Shown one piece after another: positions 42,991 to 53,992 of a stretch of 64,000 nt of DNA; position 1 is the stretch's first letter, and each line of letters starts with the position of its first letter. Position numbers and translations under genes: made by a program. Source of the stretch: Phaeosaccion multiseriatum (taxonomy: Eukaryota; Ochrophyta, other classes); the NCBI GenBank assembly GCA_965112735.1, contig OZ218950.1, positions 3,534,001 to 3,598,000 of the forward strand, written 5' to 3'. The notes beneath the pieces were generated by a model, which worked only from the letters and a program-made list of their open reading frames with translations, was not told where the DNA came from and searched no databases.

Positions 42991-44188
42991 CGGCCCTCTC
43001 TGAGCTTCAAGCAACCCAAAGCCGCGAAACCGAGAGGTGAAGAAGTTAATTAAGATAAAGTGAAGGGAGAAGAGAGAGCAGAGAAGGGAGGGATAGAAAG
43101 GGGGGAGGGGCGAAGAATATGTCAATGGGCGGGTTGGTACTCTGTTTTGTGCCGTCTTTTGTGTGTGTGTGTGAATGTGTGTGCGTGTGCGTGTCAGTGT
43201 GTGTGTGTGTGTGTCTGTGTGTGTGTGTGCGTGTGAATGTGTGTGCGTGTGAGTGTGTGTGTGTGCATGTGTGTGTGCGTGTGGGTGTCTGTGCGTGTGT
43301 GTGTGGGTGGGTGGGTGGGTGCGCGCGGGCTGAGCGTGTGTATGTGTAGCCAGCCCGCCGAACAAACTCGGCTCGGCCACAGTACGGCACGGAAAGAGGT
43401 TTGGTCAAGGGCCGGGCAGCGACCCAGAGAGTCACCCGCTCACCAGCTCCAGGCGAGTACAGATGCGAGGCCCCTTTTTGGGGAAGGGGAGGGGACTTTC
43501 CCGGCTCTCTGTACCAGCAACGCCTGACGCGACGGGGGGCTTTGTCCCCCGAAGACTCGATTGTCGAGACTTCAGACTAGAGGCAGGCAGAGAGAGAGAG
43601 AGGATGGGGAGGAGAAAATAAACCTCGGGCGCGTTCTTGATTTCGAAACTTGTGCATGTTTAGGGGCCATCGGGCCAGAGAATGTGTGATAAAGATCGAT
43701 CATGTATATTTCGAGTTTTGGTGCTCGTGTAAGTACTATGCCTTTTAGAGCAGAAAAAGAGTTGTAAGTGCAAATCAAAAGGTATGTGCAAGATGAGCAA
43801 GATGGATGTGTGTGTATGTGCATATACGTGACCTCCGCACGCCAAAAAAAGCCGCCAAGAATACAACCGCAACAGAGACCCCGCCCCAGCGACATCCCAA
43901 TACAATATATACAAGACACGATTGTTATCCCTCCTCTTCCTTTGCTTTCCCTTGGATGAGAGGAAGGAAGCAAGAGAGGAGCAAGAACAAGGACACAAAC
44001 ATAGAGCAAAGGCGAGTCCAGGCCATTGAAAGTGGTGCCCGACCTAAGCGTGAAGAGAAAAGAAAGACAACAAACAACATCGCAAGACAAGTAAAGGCTG
44101 CAGGCACATCCATCCAGGAGGCTACCTCTCTGCGCCTTGTGCTGCTCCTGCCCCCGCCACCACGGCAGCTCCAGCCCCCCCTCCCTCC
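42991..44188. other. Non-coding region with GT microsatellite
   Basis: Upstream of the galectin-RRM gene. A long GT-rich tract runs from about 43157 to 43345, including TGGG repeats, and generates spurious Cys/Val or His/Thr frames. The rest (43346-44188) shows no gene and includes the 3' flank of the AP2 gene. Confidence 0.6.
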
Positions 44189-44583
44189 TTATGCCCAGCC
44201 GCTGTTGTCTTCGTCGCAGAAGTTGAGCTTGGCCCCTGCCCCGAAGAAGTGCGTGGCGCTCGAGTCGTAGGCGCGAGCTGCCTCCTTTTCTGAGTCAAAC
44301 ACTCCCAGATACTTTTGCTTTCGTCCGATGTAGATCACTGAGCGCCACTTTCCGGCTCGTGTAATGCAAACTCCCTTGTACTGCGACATGCCGCGAGGCC
44401 CTCTCCGACCGGAGGCTTGGACGCGAAGAGTAGAGTCGCCGCCCTCGTCTTCGGCTCCGTCCCCTCCGGCCTCCTTGCCTCCGCGCTTTCGCTTCCTCTC
44501 CCGCTCCATCCGCTTGGCCTGCTGTTGTTGCGGCGGTGGCGGCGGCGGCTGCTGCTGTTGTTGTTGCTGTTGTTTCAGCAGCA

Positions 44584-44621
<38 letters not shown>

Positions 44622-45211
44622 AAGAAGGACTGCTGGGTCCCGCCGAAGGCAGTCTCTCCCAGGAAGAGTAAGGCGTCGTCCCTCTCCGGGCTGGCTGAGC
44701 GGTAGCCCGAGGAGGAGAAGGGGGGGGAGAGTGTAATACTCTCCGAGGACGACGATGACGAGGAAGGAGAGAAGGAGGGCGACCAAGAGGAAGAAGCTGG
44801 CTCGGAAGCGTCATAGTCATCGCTATCCAGGTGCTTCATGTCCGGTGCCACAGCGCTCAGCAAGCACTCCCAGTCCGAATTCTTCCTCCGCTTGGGCTGA
44901 ACCCTTGACCCTGAGAGGTAGCTTCGGTGGTGAGGTGCTGAAGGCTGGTACCGGAAGCATGGCACCAGAGGCGGCCGAACATCGCAACTCGTCATCATGT
45001 TTCCCGCAGAAAGCCTCCCCACGTGGCAAAGCGTATCCTCTTGCTTCGTCATCAGCCTCATTGGCAGCACCACTACTGCACCCTTCGCTTGTCCTATCGC
45101 TCCCGCCTTTGTCTCCTGCTGTCTTGTCCTCTCCCTCCCTGGGCTTCTGAGAGTTTGAACAATTAAGAAAGGCAAAGCGGAAAGGATAGGAACAATTAAA
45201 ATAAACATCAA
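44189..45211 (-). CDS. AP2/ERF-domain transcription factor
   Basis: Up to 340 aa, single exon. One AP2 DNA-binding domain lies at the C-terminus: SQYKGVCITRAGKWRSVIYI, then GRKQKYLGVFDSEKEAARAYDSSA and HFFGAGAKLNF, with the Trp and Arg contacts and YLG element in place. The N-terminal two thirds have a Ser-rich stretch, two poly-Gln runs (CTG triplets on the plus strand at about 44580-44622 and 44545-44575) and a basic ERKRKRGG segment that could be a nuclear localisation signal. The hydrophobic first 22 residues (MMFILIVPILSA) look like untranslated sequence. The start may instead be MRLMTKQED at 45061 or later. The AP2 domain ends 12 residues before the stop. Confidence 0.85.
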
Positions 45212-45825
45212 GACAGCGCTGCGTGCGAAACCACCTAATAGAGCACCCGCAGTGACAGACCAGTGTATCTATATCTAGGGCCCGGGCTGTGCCAGTCAGG
45301 GTTGTTCATGCCCTGTCCACGCGGCGGACCCGCCTTCTTGTCTCACCTGTGAAGTGAATTTTTGTGCCCCTCGCACTCCAGCGCCCGCTCCGATGATGGG
45401 AGCTTCAAAGCGCGGGTGGTAGAGGTCTGGAAGTGGTTTATGGGAAGACTTCTTGTGCTCCTTGGTTTCTTCTCTCTCCTTCTCCCTCTTATTCGCTCTG
45501 TGAATCGTGACCTGGGCGATTTTTTAACGTTTGCTGACACCCCCCTGGGGACACGCGTGGGGGGGGGCGGGTCAACACACTGGGCACGGCCCCAGAGAGA
45601 GAGGAGCGAGAGAGAGCGCGAGCAGGAGAGAGAGGATAATAGAGACGCGTGTTCACTCACACCAACGGGGAACGGGGCACATGTTCGCACATCTTGCTGC
45701 AAGGCCACCAATGGGAAATAAATTTTCCCTCTTCTTATAAAGGAGGGAGCTGCGTGAGAAGGCTGCAGGAGAGCAAATCTCCCCCCTTTTTTTTTGTAAC
45801 GTAGGCATGGGAAATGACTTGGGGA
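45212..45825. other. Intergenic region, no gene supported
   Basis: Between divergently oriented AP2 gene (-) and the EF-hand remnant (+). Contains GAGAGC-rich stretches and a T run at 45788-45795. Confidence 0.5.
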
Positions 45826-47226
45826 ATGGCCAGCGCTACGCAGGAGCTGCAGGCAAAGTTCTTTGAACACGCCAAGCGGGAAGGCAACCCTTACGAGGGC
45901 AGAGTTTAGGTGAGAGAGGTGAAGAAGAGAGATTGAAGCTCGCCCAGTGGCCTCTGTCGCACTCGAGGAGGTGAGGGGGGGAGGTGTGGCTAGAGGAGGT
46001 TTTGGGAGAGGAGAGGCAAAGAGGAGGGTGGGTGGAGCAGGATAGGCATGCGCCCTTCTCGCTCGCACAATATAAGTAGACGGGACTGTGCATGCCCTAG
46101 TGTAGCGCGCGCATGGTGGCTCAACCTTTGCCGCCCTCCAACCTTTTTTCTTCTTTCGCTCTGCTCACACATGCAGAGGGGCGCTGGAGCTGGCTGGGAT
46201 CAACGAATCCGACTAGGAGATCTTAAGAGCGCCTCTTTGCCATGTTTGACAGGACAGGCAACGATTTACTCCAAGGACTTGGTGGTGGGCCTGGCCCCGC
46301 TCTGCCATAGACATGTAAGCATGTGAGTGGAAGCTGCTGTTTACTTGAGGACTCTCTCGTTCTCTCTATTCTCGTCATTTCTCTCTCTCACTCATTTACA
46401 CCTTCCTCTCTTGTCGTTTCTGTCTGGTGTCTCTCCCTCCTCTCTCTCTAATGTGCATGTGTGTGCATATGTTTCTTCTCTGTGTGTGCATGCGTGTTCC
46501 TATCCCTCTCGCTCTCTTTTCTTGGCGCCTCTCGACGCTGATGCCGCTGCCTCTCTCCCCCTCCCCCAACCTCCTCTCCCCTGCCCACCTCCCGCCCCGC
46601 GCCTCCTCAGTCTCATTCGAGCTGTTCGATGTGACTGCCAGCGGGCAGATTAGCCCCGAGGAGATGGAGTCCGTTTTTTTTTACCCGCCATCAACGAGAC
46701 TGCGAGCTACTTTGGAGACCCAGTGGTCAAGAGGGAGGTGGGTGGTGATGGATAGTGCACAAAGAGAAGGGGGGGGGGGGGGGGGGTAATGAGTTGATTA
46801 TTTCGGTTCGGGGAAGGAGGAGGGGAGAGGGGATGGGAAGAGGGCAGAAGGATGAAAAGATGAGGGGGGGAGGAGGGCTTTGGATTGGAGTGAAGTAGAG
46901 CGGAGTGGAGTGGATTGGAGGGCTGCTGTGCCCTGTACGATGGCCAGGGGGGGGGGCAGATGCACCAAAGCAACAGGCAAGGCAGCTTTGTCGCTCTGCC
47001 ACTCTATCTTGCGCAGGCGGCGAGCAATGCGCCTATCTCTCCCTTTCCTCTCACTCCTCCTCCTCCTCCTCCTCTGCAGGAGATCAAGACACTGGTGAAG
47101 GACATTTGCGCAGAGACGGACACGAGCAACACGGGCACTCTCAACCATAAGGAGTACCTCAATGCGGTAGCCGGGCACCACGTGTTGGTGCAGTTCATCA
47201 ACGGACAAGGCACCGTAGGTGTCTAG
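45826..47226 (+). pseudogene. EF-hand calcium-binding protein, degenerate
   Basis: Four exon-like blocks with good splice borders are visible: 45826-45909, 46177-46313, 46611-46737, 47080-47226. They encode three EF-hand-like segments. The first is FAMFDRTGN and, after a frame change, YSKDLVVGLAPL. The second is ELFDVTASGQISPEEMESV, a good loop with Asp1, Gly6, Ile8 and Glu12. The third is DTSNTGTLNHKEYLNAV, followed by LVQFINGQGT. The coding frame is broken several times: a stop after GINESD near 46215, frame changes near 46230 and 46265, and one extra T in the T run near 46675-46682, after which AINETASYFGDPVVKRE continues in another frame. The first block also ends in a stop. A decayed gene or clustered sequencing errors would both fit; three breaks favour decay. 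Confidence 0.65.
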
Positions 47227-47478
47227 AAAAGGGGGGGCATTTGGAACTTGAGAAGAGAATCAGAACAGTTGAGGAGAGTATCTGAGAAGCTCACAAGCCC
47301 TCCAGCCCCGTGTGTGTATGCTGTCGGGCTTGATGCGCCAGTTCAGTAGTCAAGGCAGATATAGTTGAGCTTGGCCCCGGCCCCTCGGGGAGCCTTCCAT
47401 GGTGGTCCACTGGCGAACGGGATGGCAGCAGAAGGGCGATCAATGCGTACTGATGCATCGGTGTCACAGCGCGAGGGC
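47227..47478. other. Intergenic region, no gene supported
   Basis: Short convergent gap between the EF-hand remnant and the small minus-strand gene; nothing specific seen. Confidence 0.4.
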
Positions 47479-47942
47479 TTAGTATGGAGGTAGTACGCTG
47501 CGAGCGTTGCTGCTACTGCCAGGCTGGGATGGTGGTGTGGCTGGAGGACTTTTCTCTACCACCTTTTTGTAGAGAGCGAGCGGAAGTCTTGTAAGTATAT
47601 GTAAATATGAATAGAGAGAATGTACAGAACACGAGAAGGGAGAGGAAAGACGAGAGACGATGTGCCATGCAGGCACTCCAAGAAGCGATGGCCGTCCACG
47701 GTACTCACGTCACTGCGGGCCATCTCCGTCACCATGAGCAACTGCTTGATGCCAATCGGCTTGGTCATGACATTGACAATCGAGTCCATGTCCGCCTGAC
47801 TCATGGGTACAAGCTCCCTCAGAACGGTCTTGATCTCATCCGGGCTCTGCAGCTCCGGCACATGGGGAGACACGTTGAGCACATCCACGAGCTCGAGTTC
47901 CTCCAAGGTAGACGGGATGGTCGTGGTCGTCACCACCATCAC
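47479..47942 (-). CDS. Small protein, unknown
   Basis: Two exons proposed: 47709-47942 and 47479-47562 (105 aa), using a GTGAGT donor after MARSD and an AAAAAG acceptor in phase. The chain reads as soluble and helical (TLEELELVDVLNV, DEIKTVLRELVPMSQADM, IGIKQLLMVTEMARS), with a Pro/Ser-rich tail. No family is recognised. It could be the 3' part of a larger gene whose upstream exons are lost in the adjacent repeat, since the N-terminus begins abruptly at the border with that repeat. The unspliced reading (128 aa) runs into AT-rich sequence and is less likely. Confidence 0.45.
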
Positions 47943-48059
47943 GCCATGACCAGTGGAAGGAGGAGACTTGTTGAGCAGGGCTGGGAGGGCCTGGAGTGAT
48001 GCGTTCGAGGCCGTCGATGAGGGACAGGGGGGATTTTTTGTAGGCTACGCTTGTTGGGG

Positions 48060-48350
48060 AAATTCGTGAGTCTATTTCTCGATAGCTGCGCTGTTAGGCC
48101 CTTTGTGGGGCACACTATGAGCTACTAGCACATGTCAATAGCTGATAGCGTGCGCGCTGGCACATGTCAATAGCTGATAGTGTGCCCCGGCCCTGACCGC
48201 CCTGCCCATATGCCTGGACTTACCCCCCCCCCCCCTCCATATTGGGGGGGGGCGGTAAAAGTAGCTGGGATAGAGGGCTGGCCGGCACCGGCAATAACTG
48301 GCAGCGTACTCGCTGACAGCTCAACTAGCGTGTCAGGGAAGGATCCCGAT
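48060..48350. repeat. Interspersed repeat related to the 8.5-9.25 kb element
   Basis: Shares with 8890-8965 the stretches GCTGATAGCG and CCGCCCTGCCCATATGCCTG (one or two mismatches), and with 9190-9245 AGCTCAACTAGCGTGTCA-like sequence, in the same order. Inside it a 32-bp unit beginning CACATGTCAATAGCTGATAG is tandemly duplicated at about 48130-48190. A C run and a G run near 48225-48252 flank CCATATTGG. Confidence 0.65.
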
Positions 48351-48391
48351 GTGCGCGGCTTTGGGGGAAAGCCACTTATAAACCCCTGGAT

Positions 48392-50477
48392 CTACCCCAC
48401 CTCCTCCCACTTGTTGAGGTTCTCTTGCAGCCGCTGTAGCTGGTGGCTCATGTCGATTTGGGGGAGGTCGCCAAAGGCCGTGTACAGCGGCATGACAATG
48501 GCGGTGATGAATCCCCTCTGAAATTTCGGCAGGGGCACCTTGGCGTGTCGATCCAAGGCGTACGACACCGTGAGCCCCGCTTCTCGCTCCCTGTCCCCCT
48601 GCTCGTAGAACTCGCCCATGATCATGTCTGTCCACTTTTGGTACAGCGTCCACTCCTTTGCTGGATTCCCCACGTCGGCAGCGTGCAGGACCACTTGCAA
48701 GGTCACGAGGATCACCTCTTGCCGGTCGGCCGGGTCTAAAAGCCCGTTGTGCAGGAGCTGCGGGCTCTCTGCGGTGGCCGTGTTCAAGGCTGCAATGTCC
48801 GCCATGCATGCGCCGTGCTGGTCGTTGTCCGTCATTAGGACCATGTGGATCACTTCTGCCCGGAATCTCTCAGAGAGGGCAACGTCCTGTTCAAGGTGAA
48901 GTGCCAAGAGTCAAGTGGACGGCGACAAAGGAGAGAGAGAGTGGGGGGGGAGGGGGGGGCGGGGGGGAGCGGATCTTATCGCGGGGCCACGGGGGGTAGA
49001 ATGAGTGAGCAAACAGTGAGTGAGGGCGGTGAAGGAAGGGAGAGACATGCAGACTCTCTTTCTCACACACACACACACATACACACACACACGCACAGGG
49101 GTGTGCCTGCCTGCTCCGCTAGCCAGACTCACACCTCACCTCGCCAATGACGCTCCCCTCCATAAAGTTGTTCCCTGATAGTCGCAGCGCCTTGAAGGCC
49201 GTGGAGGCGTGCATGTTCTCCAAGGGGCTGCAGTCATTGTAGGTGAGCGCCAGCTCGTCATTTGTGCGGGTTAGGAAGCGATTGTTTACTCCCGGGTGCC
49301 CAACGTCATGGACGGCCGCTGCAAAGAGCAAAGCCAGCTGCTTGGGACCCTGCAGCTCCAGTGCGTCACTCACGCCGCAGCTGGTGAGCATGTGGAAGCA
49401 TGTTTGGGTAATGTCGGCTCCGTGCATGGCATTGTGGTAGAGATTTGGTAGATACAGCTGCTGAATGGCTCGGAAGAAGCTCACCATCTTGGCGGCGTCC
49501 AATCGCAAGGACTGCACAAGACTAAGCTCGGATATTGCTGCAGTCGCCACCACCGTCAGTACATCTGGTGTGGCTCTCTGCAGTTCAAAGACGTCAAAGT
49601 CCGCGCGGCGGAGGTTCTGTAGATGCCGCATAATCAGCTGAATTTTGGAGGGGTAGAACTTACCCAGAGTTTCATGGGCCCTCATCCTCGCTGAGGCATC
49701 GCCCCCCATCATCATGACCTTCTTGAGCGAGTTTTGCTTCTTTTCCAGGAACGGCGCCGCCGCTTGGGAAGGGCTTGTAGGCAGCTCCTTCTTCGCACTC
49801 CCACTCTCCGGACTGGGCTTGAGCCCCTGCATAGCATTTTCCAGCTCGGCTCCTACTATTTCTGTAATATCCCCACCCTCATTTGCGCAATTCTCAGTCT
49901 TGAGGTGGATAGGCAGCCGGCACGCCATCTCTCCACCGGGAGCAGCAGGAGCAGCGGCAGCAGTAGTAGCAGTAGCCGTAGCAGTAGCATCAGGAGATGC
50001 ATACGCAGTAGCCGCAGTTCCTCCCACTGCATCGTTGGACAGCCCCACCCTCACCTCCCCCAAGCTCCTTCCCCGCACAGGCAACTTGCCCCCTTCGTCG
50101 CGCTCACGCTCACCGTCCAACGAGTGCAGACTCGCCGTCAGAGAGTTGGATCTCCTCATATTCAAGCTCCAGCTCCTCGTCTTGCCGCGACCAAGGCTTG
50201 GCCTACTTCCCCTGCCCCCATCCACCGTGTAGGTGGCCTCGAAGAATTCCTTCAGGTCCCCATCGAACAGATCGGGATGGGCCATGAAGGTGTCCACCAT
50301 GTCTTTGTACACATCCCTCTGCTGCGCTTGCGTCTGCAGGTGGCTTATCACCTCCTTCAGAGAGCGCAACTCGTTGAAAGAAAGCACCCCGTCCAAAGAC
50401 CCATCTTCGTTGGCCTCGTAATGAGCCTCCAATCGGCTCAACACATTTACAGCTTCATCAACTCGGGCTTCCTCCAT
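48392..50477 (-). CDS. 3',5'-cyclic nucleotide phosphodiesterase, class I
   Basis: Two exons: 49140-50477 and 48392-48886 (610 aa). Hydrolyses cAMP and/or cGMP. The HD-type catalytic domain fills the C-terminal half: YHNAMHGADITQ, AAAVHDVGHPGVNN (metal ligands His-Asp), NDCSPLENMHAS, and in exon 2 VLMTDNDQH and VLHAADVGNP (fourth metal ligand Asp), with FYEQGDREREAGL near the end. These match mammalian-type PDEs. The N-terminal 270 residues have a helical region (VDEAVNVLSRLEAHYEA), Ser/Arg stretches and an Ala/Thr run, with no GAF, PAS or membrane segment visible. Substrate preference cannot be read with confidence. Divergent from the TlyA-type gene, 211 bp apart. Confidence 0.93.
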
Positions 50478-50688
50478 TTTTTACAACAGTTTCCTGACCA
50501 ATTACGCATATATCGAGCCCCGCGCGAGGACAAGCATCATGAGAACAAGGCGCGTAACACAAACGGCTGTCACTCTCCTTGTATGTCGTCAGGAAAAGGT
50601 GGAATTAATTAAAGGGAGGGGGAATCGCCGGTTTTCCCGGCCGGATGGCACTCTATTACTCTTTTCTCTTTGCGACCAATGGTAATGT
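50478..50688. promoter_or_regulatory. Putative bidirectional promoter (PDE / TlyA-type methyltransferase)
   Basis: 211 bp between divergent starts; contains an A/T-rich patch near 50605-50615 but no clear TATA box at a fixed spacing. Confidence 0.4.
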
Positions 50689-51754
50689 ATGGAAATAACA
50701 AGGGCCCTCCTGACTCATCTCGTGGTGTGTCTTCTGGGGGCCCCCTTTGCAGGTAAGGAGGAGGAAGGAAACTGTTCTCCCGTGCTTGTGAATGCCTAGG
50801 ACTTGACTCGTACCCAACACCACCCCCACAGCCTCCTATGTAGGCATCGGTCTTAGCAGCAGCCGGCCAGCTGCTGCGGCGGCGGGCAGATCCAGCAGTG
50901 CACTATGGGGGGCGGGAGCGGAGAATGTTTGCGGGGAGAAAGGGGTTGAAGGGGTCCCAAAGAAGCGCGCCACCACCAAGAAGCTGCAGAGGCCTTCAAA
51001 GATGAGGGCAGATGAGATTTTGGTGCGTCGTGGCATTGCAGTGGACGCCAAAGAGGCTGCGGCGCTGTGTATGGCGGGGGATGTCTTTGTTAAGAACGAC
51101 CAGCGGGTGTCCTCTCCTGCGACGAAGCTGGCCGAGACTGAGGTCTTTCGCATTCGGCAGCGGAAGGGCCACATGTGGGCGTCTCGAGGCGGCCTGAAGC
51201 TGGAGCACGCCGTGAAGGATTTTGACTTGGTGGACCTTTTGCGAGGGGCCAGCGCCATTGACGTTGGCTGCTCGACGGGAGGCTTTACGGACGTTCTTTT
51301 GCACTTTGGAGCGAGAAGGGTCTTTGCTGTGGACGTGGGGTACTGCTTGTTGGACTACCGACTGCGGATGGACAAGAGAGTCAAGGTTCTGGAGAGGCAG
51401 AATGCCAGGTACCTCACCAGAGAGCACGTGGACGAAGAAGCTGTGGACGTGGTGGTTTGCGACGCCAGCTTTATCTCCTTGGAGCTCGTGCTCCCCGCGG
51501 CAATGGGCCTGGTCAGGCCGGGGGGTTCTCTGGTCTGCCTCGTCAAGCCCCAGTTCGAGGCCGAGAGGGAGGACGTGGGGGAAGGCGGTCTCGTGGCCTC
51601 GGACGAAATTCATCAGCAAGTGTGCGGCAAGGCCAAGGAGTGGCTCTCCGCGCAGCGAGGGTGGCGCTTTCGAGACATGATTGAGAGTCCCATACGGGGA
51701 GCGGAAAGGGGGAATATTGAGTTCCTCATGCACGGCGTCAAGGAGGAGGAGTGA
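50689..51754 (+). CDS. TlyA-family rRNA 2'-O-methyltransferase, plastid-targeted
   Basis: Two exons: 50689-50752 and 50832-51754 (328 aa). TlyA enzymes methylate ribose in 16S and 23S rRNA; the bacterial name 'hemolysin A' is historical. Exon 1 encodes a signal peptide (THLVVCLLGAPFA) and the splice joins it to ASYVGIGLSSS, giving an aromatic residue just after the predicted cut, as in heterokont plastid proteins. The mature part has an S4 domain (RADEILVRRGIAVDAKEAA, GDVFVKND) and an FtsJ-like methyltransferase domain with the SAM motif IDVGCSTGGFTDVLL, then FAVDVGY, VVCDASFISLELVLP and VKPQFEAERED. The catalytic Lys of the family is the one in LVKPQFE. Without exon 1, the 251-aa frame from 51002 equals the bacterial length. 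Confidence 0.9.
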
Positions 51755-52036
51755 GCAGAGTGTGAACATGATTGTCTGAGAATTGATGAGACGCGTGCTT
51801 CGAGCAACGGAGCCGGACGAGCTCTTTCCGCGAGAAGCTAAGCCAAGCCAAGCGTGGAGGGGTGTGTAAATTGGGGGAGTGCCTGTTGGTGCTGACTCGA
51901 ACAAAACACCCAAGATCTAGAAGGAGTCTTGGAAGGCGGAGAAGCAGCACCAGTATTGATGGTGGCGCTTGTGTAGAGGAGTGGCGCCTTCTTGCAGTTG
52001 CCTTGAACCCCATGCGCCTTTGCAATGACAAGCAAA

Positions 52037-52075
<39 letters not shown>

Positions 52076-52233
52076 CATACTGGTGGCGCATGTGTAGAGG
52101 ACTCGTGCCTACTTGCACTTTTTAAAAAATTTATGACAAGATGTGTGATTATTTATACCGGTGCGGTTGAACACTGGCCAATCTGCTGATATCAAATCTC
52201 TAATGTGTTCATAACTCGTACGTAAACTTGCTG
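51755..52233. other. Convergent 3' region with CAG repeat
   Basis: Between the TlyA-type gene (+) and the FABP-like gene (-). A CAG triplet array lies at 52037-52075. The surrounding GTGGCGC..TGTGTAGAG..CTTGCA block occurs twice (about 51960-52000 and 52082-52120). Confidence 0.6.
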
Positions 52234-53229
52234 CTATACAATGGTCAGCGCTTCCAGCGTATTGACCTTCTCGAAGATATGGGTGGCGTGCGCCTCCCCC
52301 CCCGCCTTGGGTTTCCGCACGACCTGAGTTAGCACTAGTCGCTGCCCATCCCCCGAGAGGCGGCGGATGGCCAGCGTCTCTGTGCCTTCCCCTTGCTGCA
52401 CGCTTGTGATGATGATCTGATCCAGCTCCCCGTTCCCAGTGCCGTCCCCCCAATAGATGGTGCAGTCAAACGAAGCATTGCCACGCATCTCTGAGCGGCT
52501 CTCGTCACCAATAATGTAGTGCTGGTCCACCTTGCTGAGCCCACTCTTGATGACTAGTCGAAAGTAATCGTCGTCGTGGTCGATGATGTGAAGGGGGCGT
52601 TTCAGGGAGGCCCTTTTCGCTGCCTTGGGCCCCACCCCACTAAAGACCAGGAGCTCCTCAAAGCCTGACACCTCCACCCTTCTCCACACCCCGCTGAAGT
52701 TGGGCTTCCTTTCCTTCATCAGTGCCTCTGAGAAGTCTTCGCCGTCCCACGATCTTGTCGGGAACTCCTTATTCTTCCGCTTCGGCGACGCCTCCGAGGG
52801 ATTCTTTGTGAGAAGAGCGTCTTTTCGGAAGAGCGCGTACGGCGTTGTGCTCAGGTCCACGAAGATGGGACTGCGGTCGTATTCCTCACAGGTGTAGCCT
52901 AGCAAGCTGCTTTCCTCTGCCGCAAAAGTCACCCTCTTCCCACAGCCCAGCCGGTTGTCCCTGTCTGAACAGGGCGACGGTGGAGCCGTCGACTGCTCAT
53001 ACGATGCCAATCTATTGAGCTCCTGCAGCTTGACGCTCCCCGCCTCATAAGCGGGCGACTGTCCCCGCTTTACTACAATTCGCTGCCTCGAAGATTGTAG
53101 CGGCCGAGACCTAGCCACGCTACAGGCCAGATCAGGACACCGACCCAGCGCCAGCGGCGGCGGCGGCGGCGGCACTCGCTGCATAGCCTCCTGCTGCTGC
53201 CCGCCCCTTGAGTTGCAATGGGGAGTCAT
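52234..53229 (-). CDS. FABP/lipocalin-like protein with PP1-docking motif
   Basis: 331 aa, single exon. Residues 1-90 are Gln/Pro/Arg-rich. GKRVTFAAEE near residue 100 fits the RVxF motif by which regulators bind protein phosphatase 1, and is followed by CEEYDRSPIFVD, a pairing often seen after such motifs. From about 185 the chain looks like a ten-stranded fatty-acid-binding fold: KPNFSGVWRRVEVSGFEELL resembles the FABP start (F-x-G-x-W), the middle alternates strand and turn, and THIFEKV resembles the FABP end (TRVYEKV). Ligand and partners are unknown. The fold call rests on pattern, not alignment. A start at the second Met (MQRVPPP) is possible. Confidence 0.65.
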   Translation of the reverse strand: MTPHCNSRGGQQQEAMQRVPPPPPPLALGRCPDLACSVARSRPLQSSRQRIVVKRGQSPAYEAGSVKLQELNRLASYEQSTAPPSPCSDRDNRLGCGKRVTFAAEESSLLGYTCEEYDRSPIFVDLSTTPYALFRKDALLTKNPSEASPKRKNKEFPTRSWDGEDFSEALMKERKPNFSGVWRRVEVSGFEELLVFSGVGPKAAKRASLKRPLHIIDHDDDYFRLVIKSGLSKVDQHYIIGDESRSEMRGNASFDCTIYWGDGTGNGELDQIIITSVQQGEGTETLAIRRLSGDGQRLVLTQVVRKPKAGGEAHATHIFEKVNTLEALTIV

Positions 53230-53992
53230 CTTATATTTCTACGCCCCTATATTCTTCTGTTCTGTCTCCTCTTGCTCTTGGTCTCTTTACGCCATGCTGC
53301 TATTCAGGTCCCCTAAATGCTTCCCACCAGTCCATCCCCGCGCACAACACTCGCCTCCTGGCTTCACGCTATGCCCCCCTCCTTCCTATCCCCTGCTCTA
53401 CTATCTCCTCTCTGCGTTGGCTTGTCCTTTCTTCAATGCGCCCCTTTATTAAGCTTTTCAAAGGGGCCGACAACACTGCAAAAAGTGAGGTGGAATTTCA
53501 GAAAATCAATTCACAGAAAAAAAAGAAGGCCACATCACCATCGCCGATAAGTCAACAAGTAACCGCCCAAGAAGCTGATCGGACACTCGTTGTACCCCAG
53601 ACAGGATGTTGAGATAAATCGACGTCGACACTGGATATCGATCTCTTTTATCCCTTCCTCCTTTCTTCCTTCCACTCTTGTAGCTAATAAGACGCTTTCC
53701 CACAACCCGTGCAAGTGCGGCGCTGATCTCTAAGAGAGATATCCCAACACGACAATTGTGGTGATGGCAAAAAAAAATAGCCTGCCTGGTGAAGAAGGGC
53801 GTGGTGCGTGTTGTGTGTGGGTGTTTGGATGTGGAAGCGAAGGAGATGCACACCAACACCAACGTGACCGCCCCTTCTCAACAGCTCCTAGCCTCCTGTT
53901 GACTCCGATCTGTCTACGGGAGAAGTGTGCGATGATGAATGTTCCGATGGCTCGTGATGTGTACTTACACACACATACGTCCCCCACTGGTG
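53230..53992. other. Intergenic region, no gene supported
   Basis: Promoter side of the FABP-like gene. Contains A runs near 53518 and 53767 and short frames only. Confidence 0.5.

Noticed and set aside
43046-43435. His/Thr-rich frame upstream of the galectin-RRM gene
   Set aside because: Comes from CA microsatellite sequence; the in-frame ATG at 42990 precedes the first plausible protein sequence.
51002-51754. Naming the TlyA-type gene as a hemolysin toxin
   Set aside because: The S4 plus FtsJ domain layout and SAM motif indicate an rRNA methyltransferase; the hemolysin name is historical.
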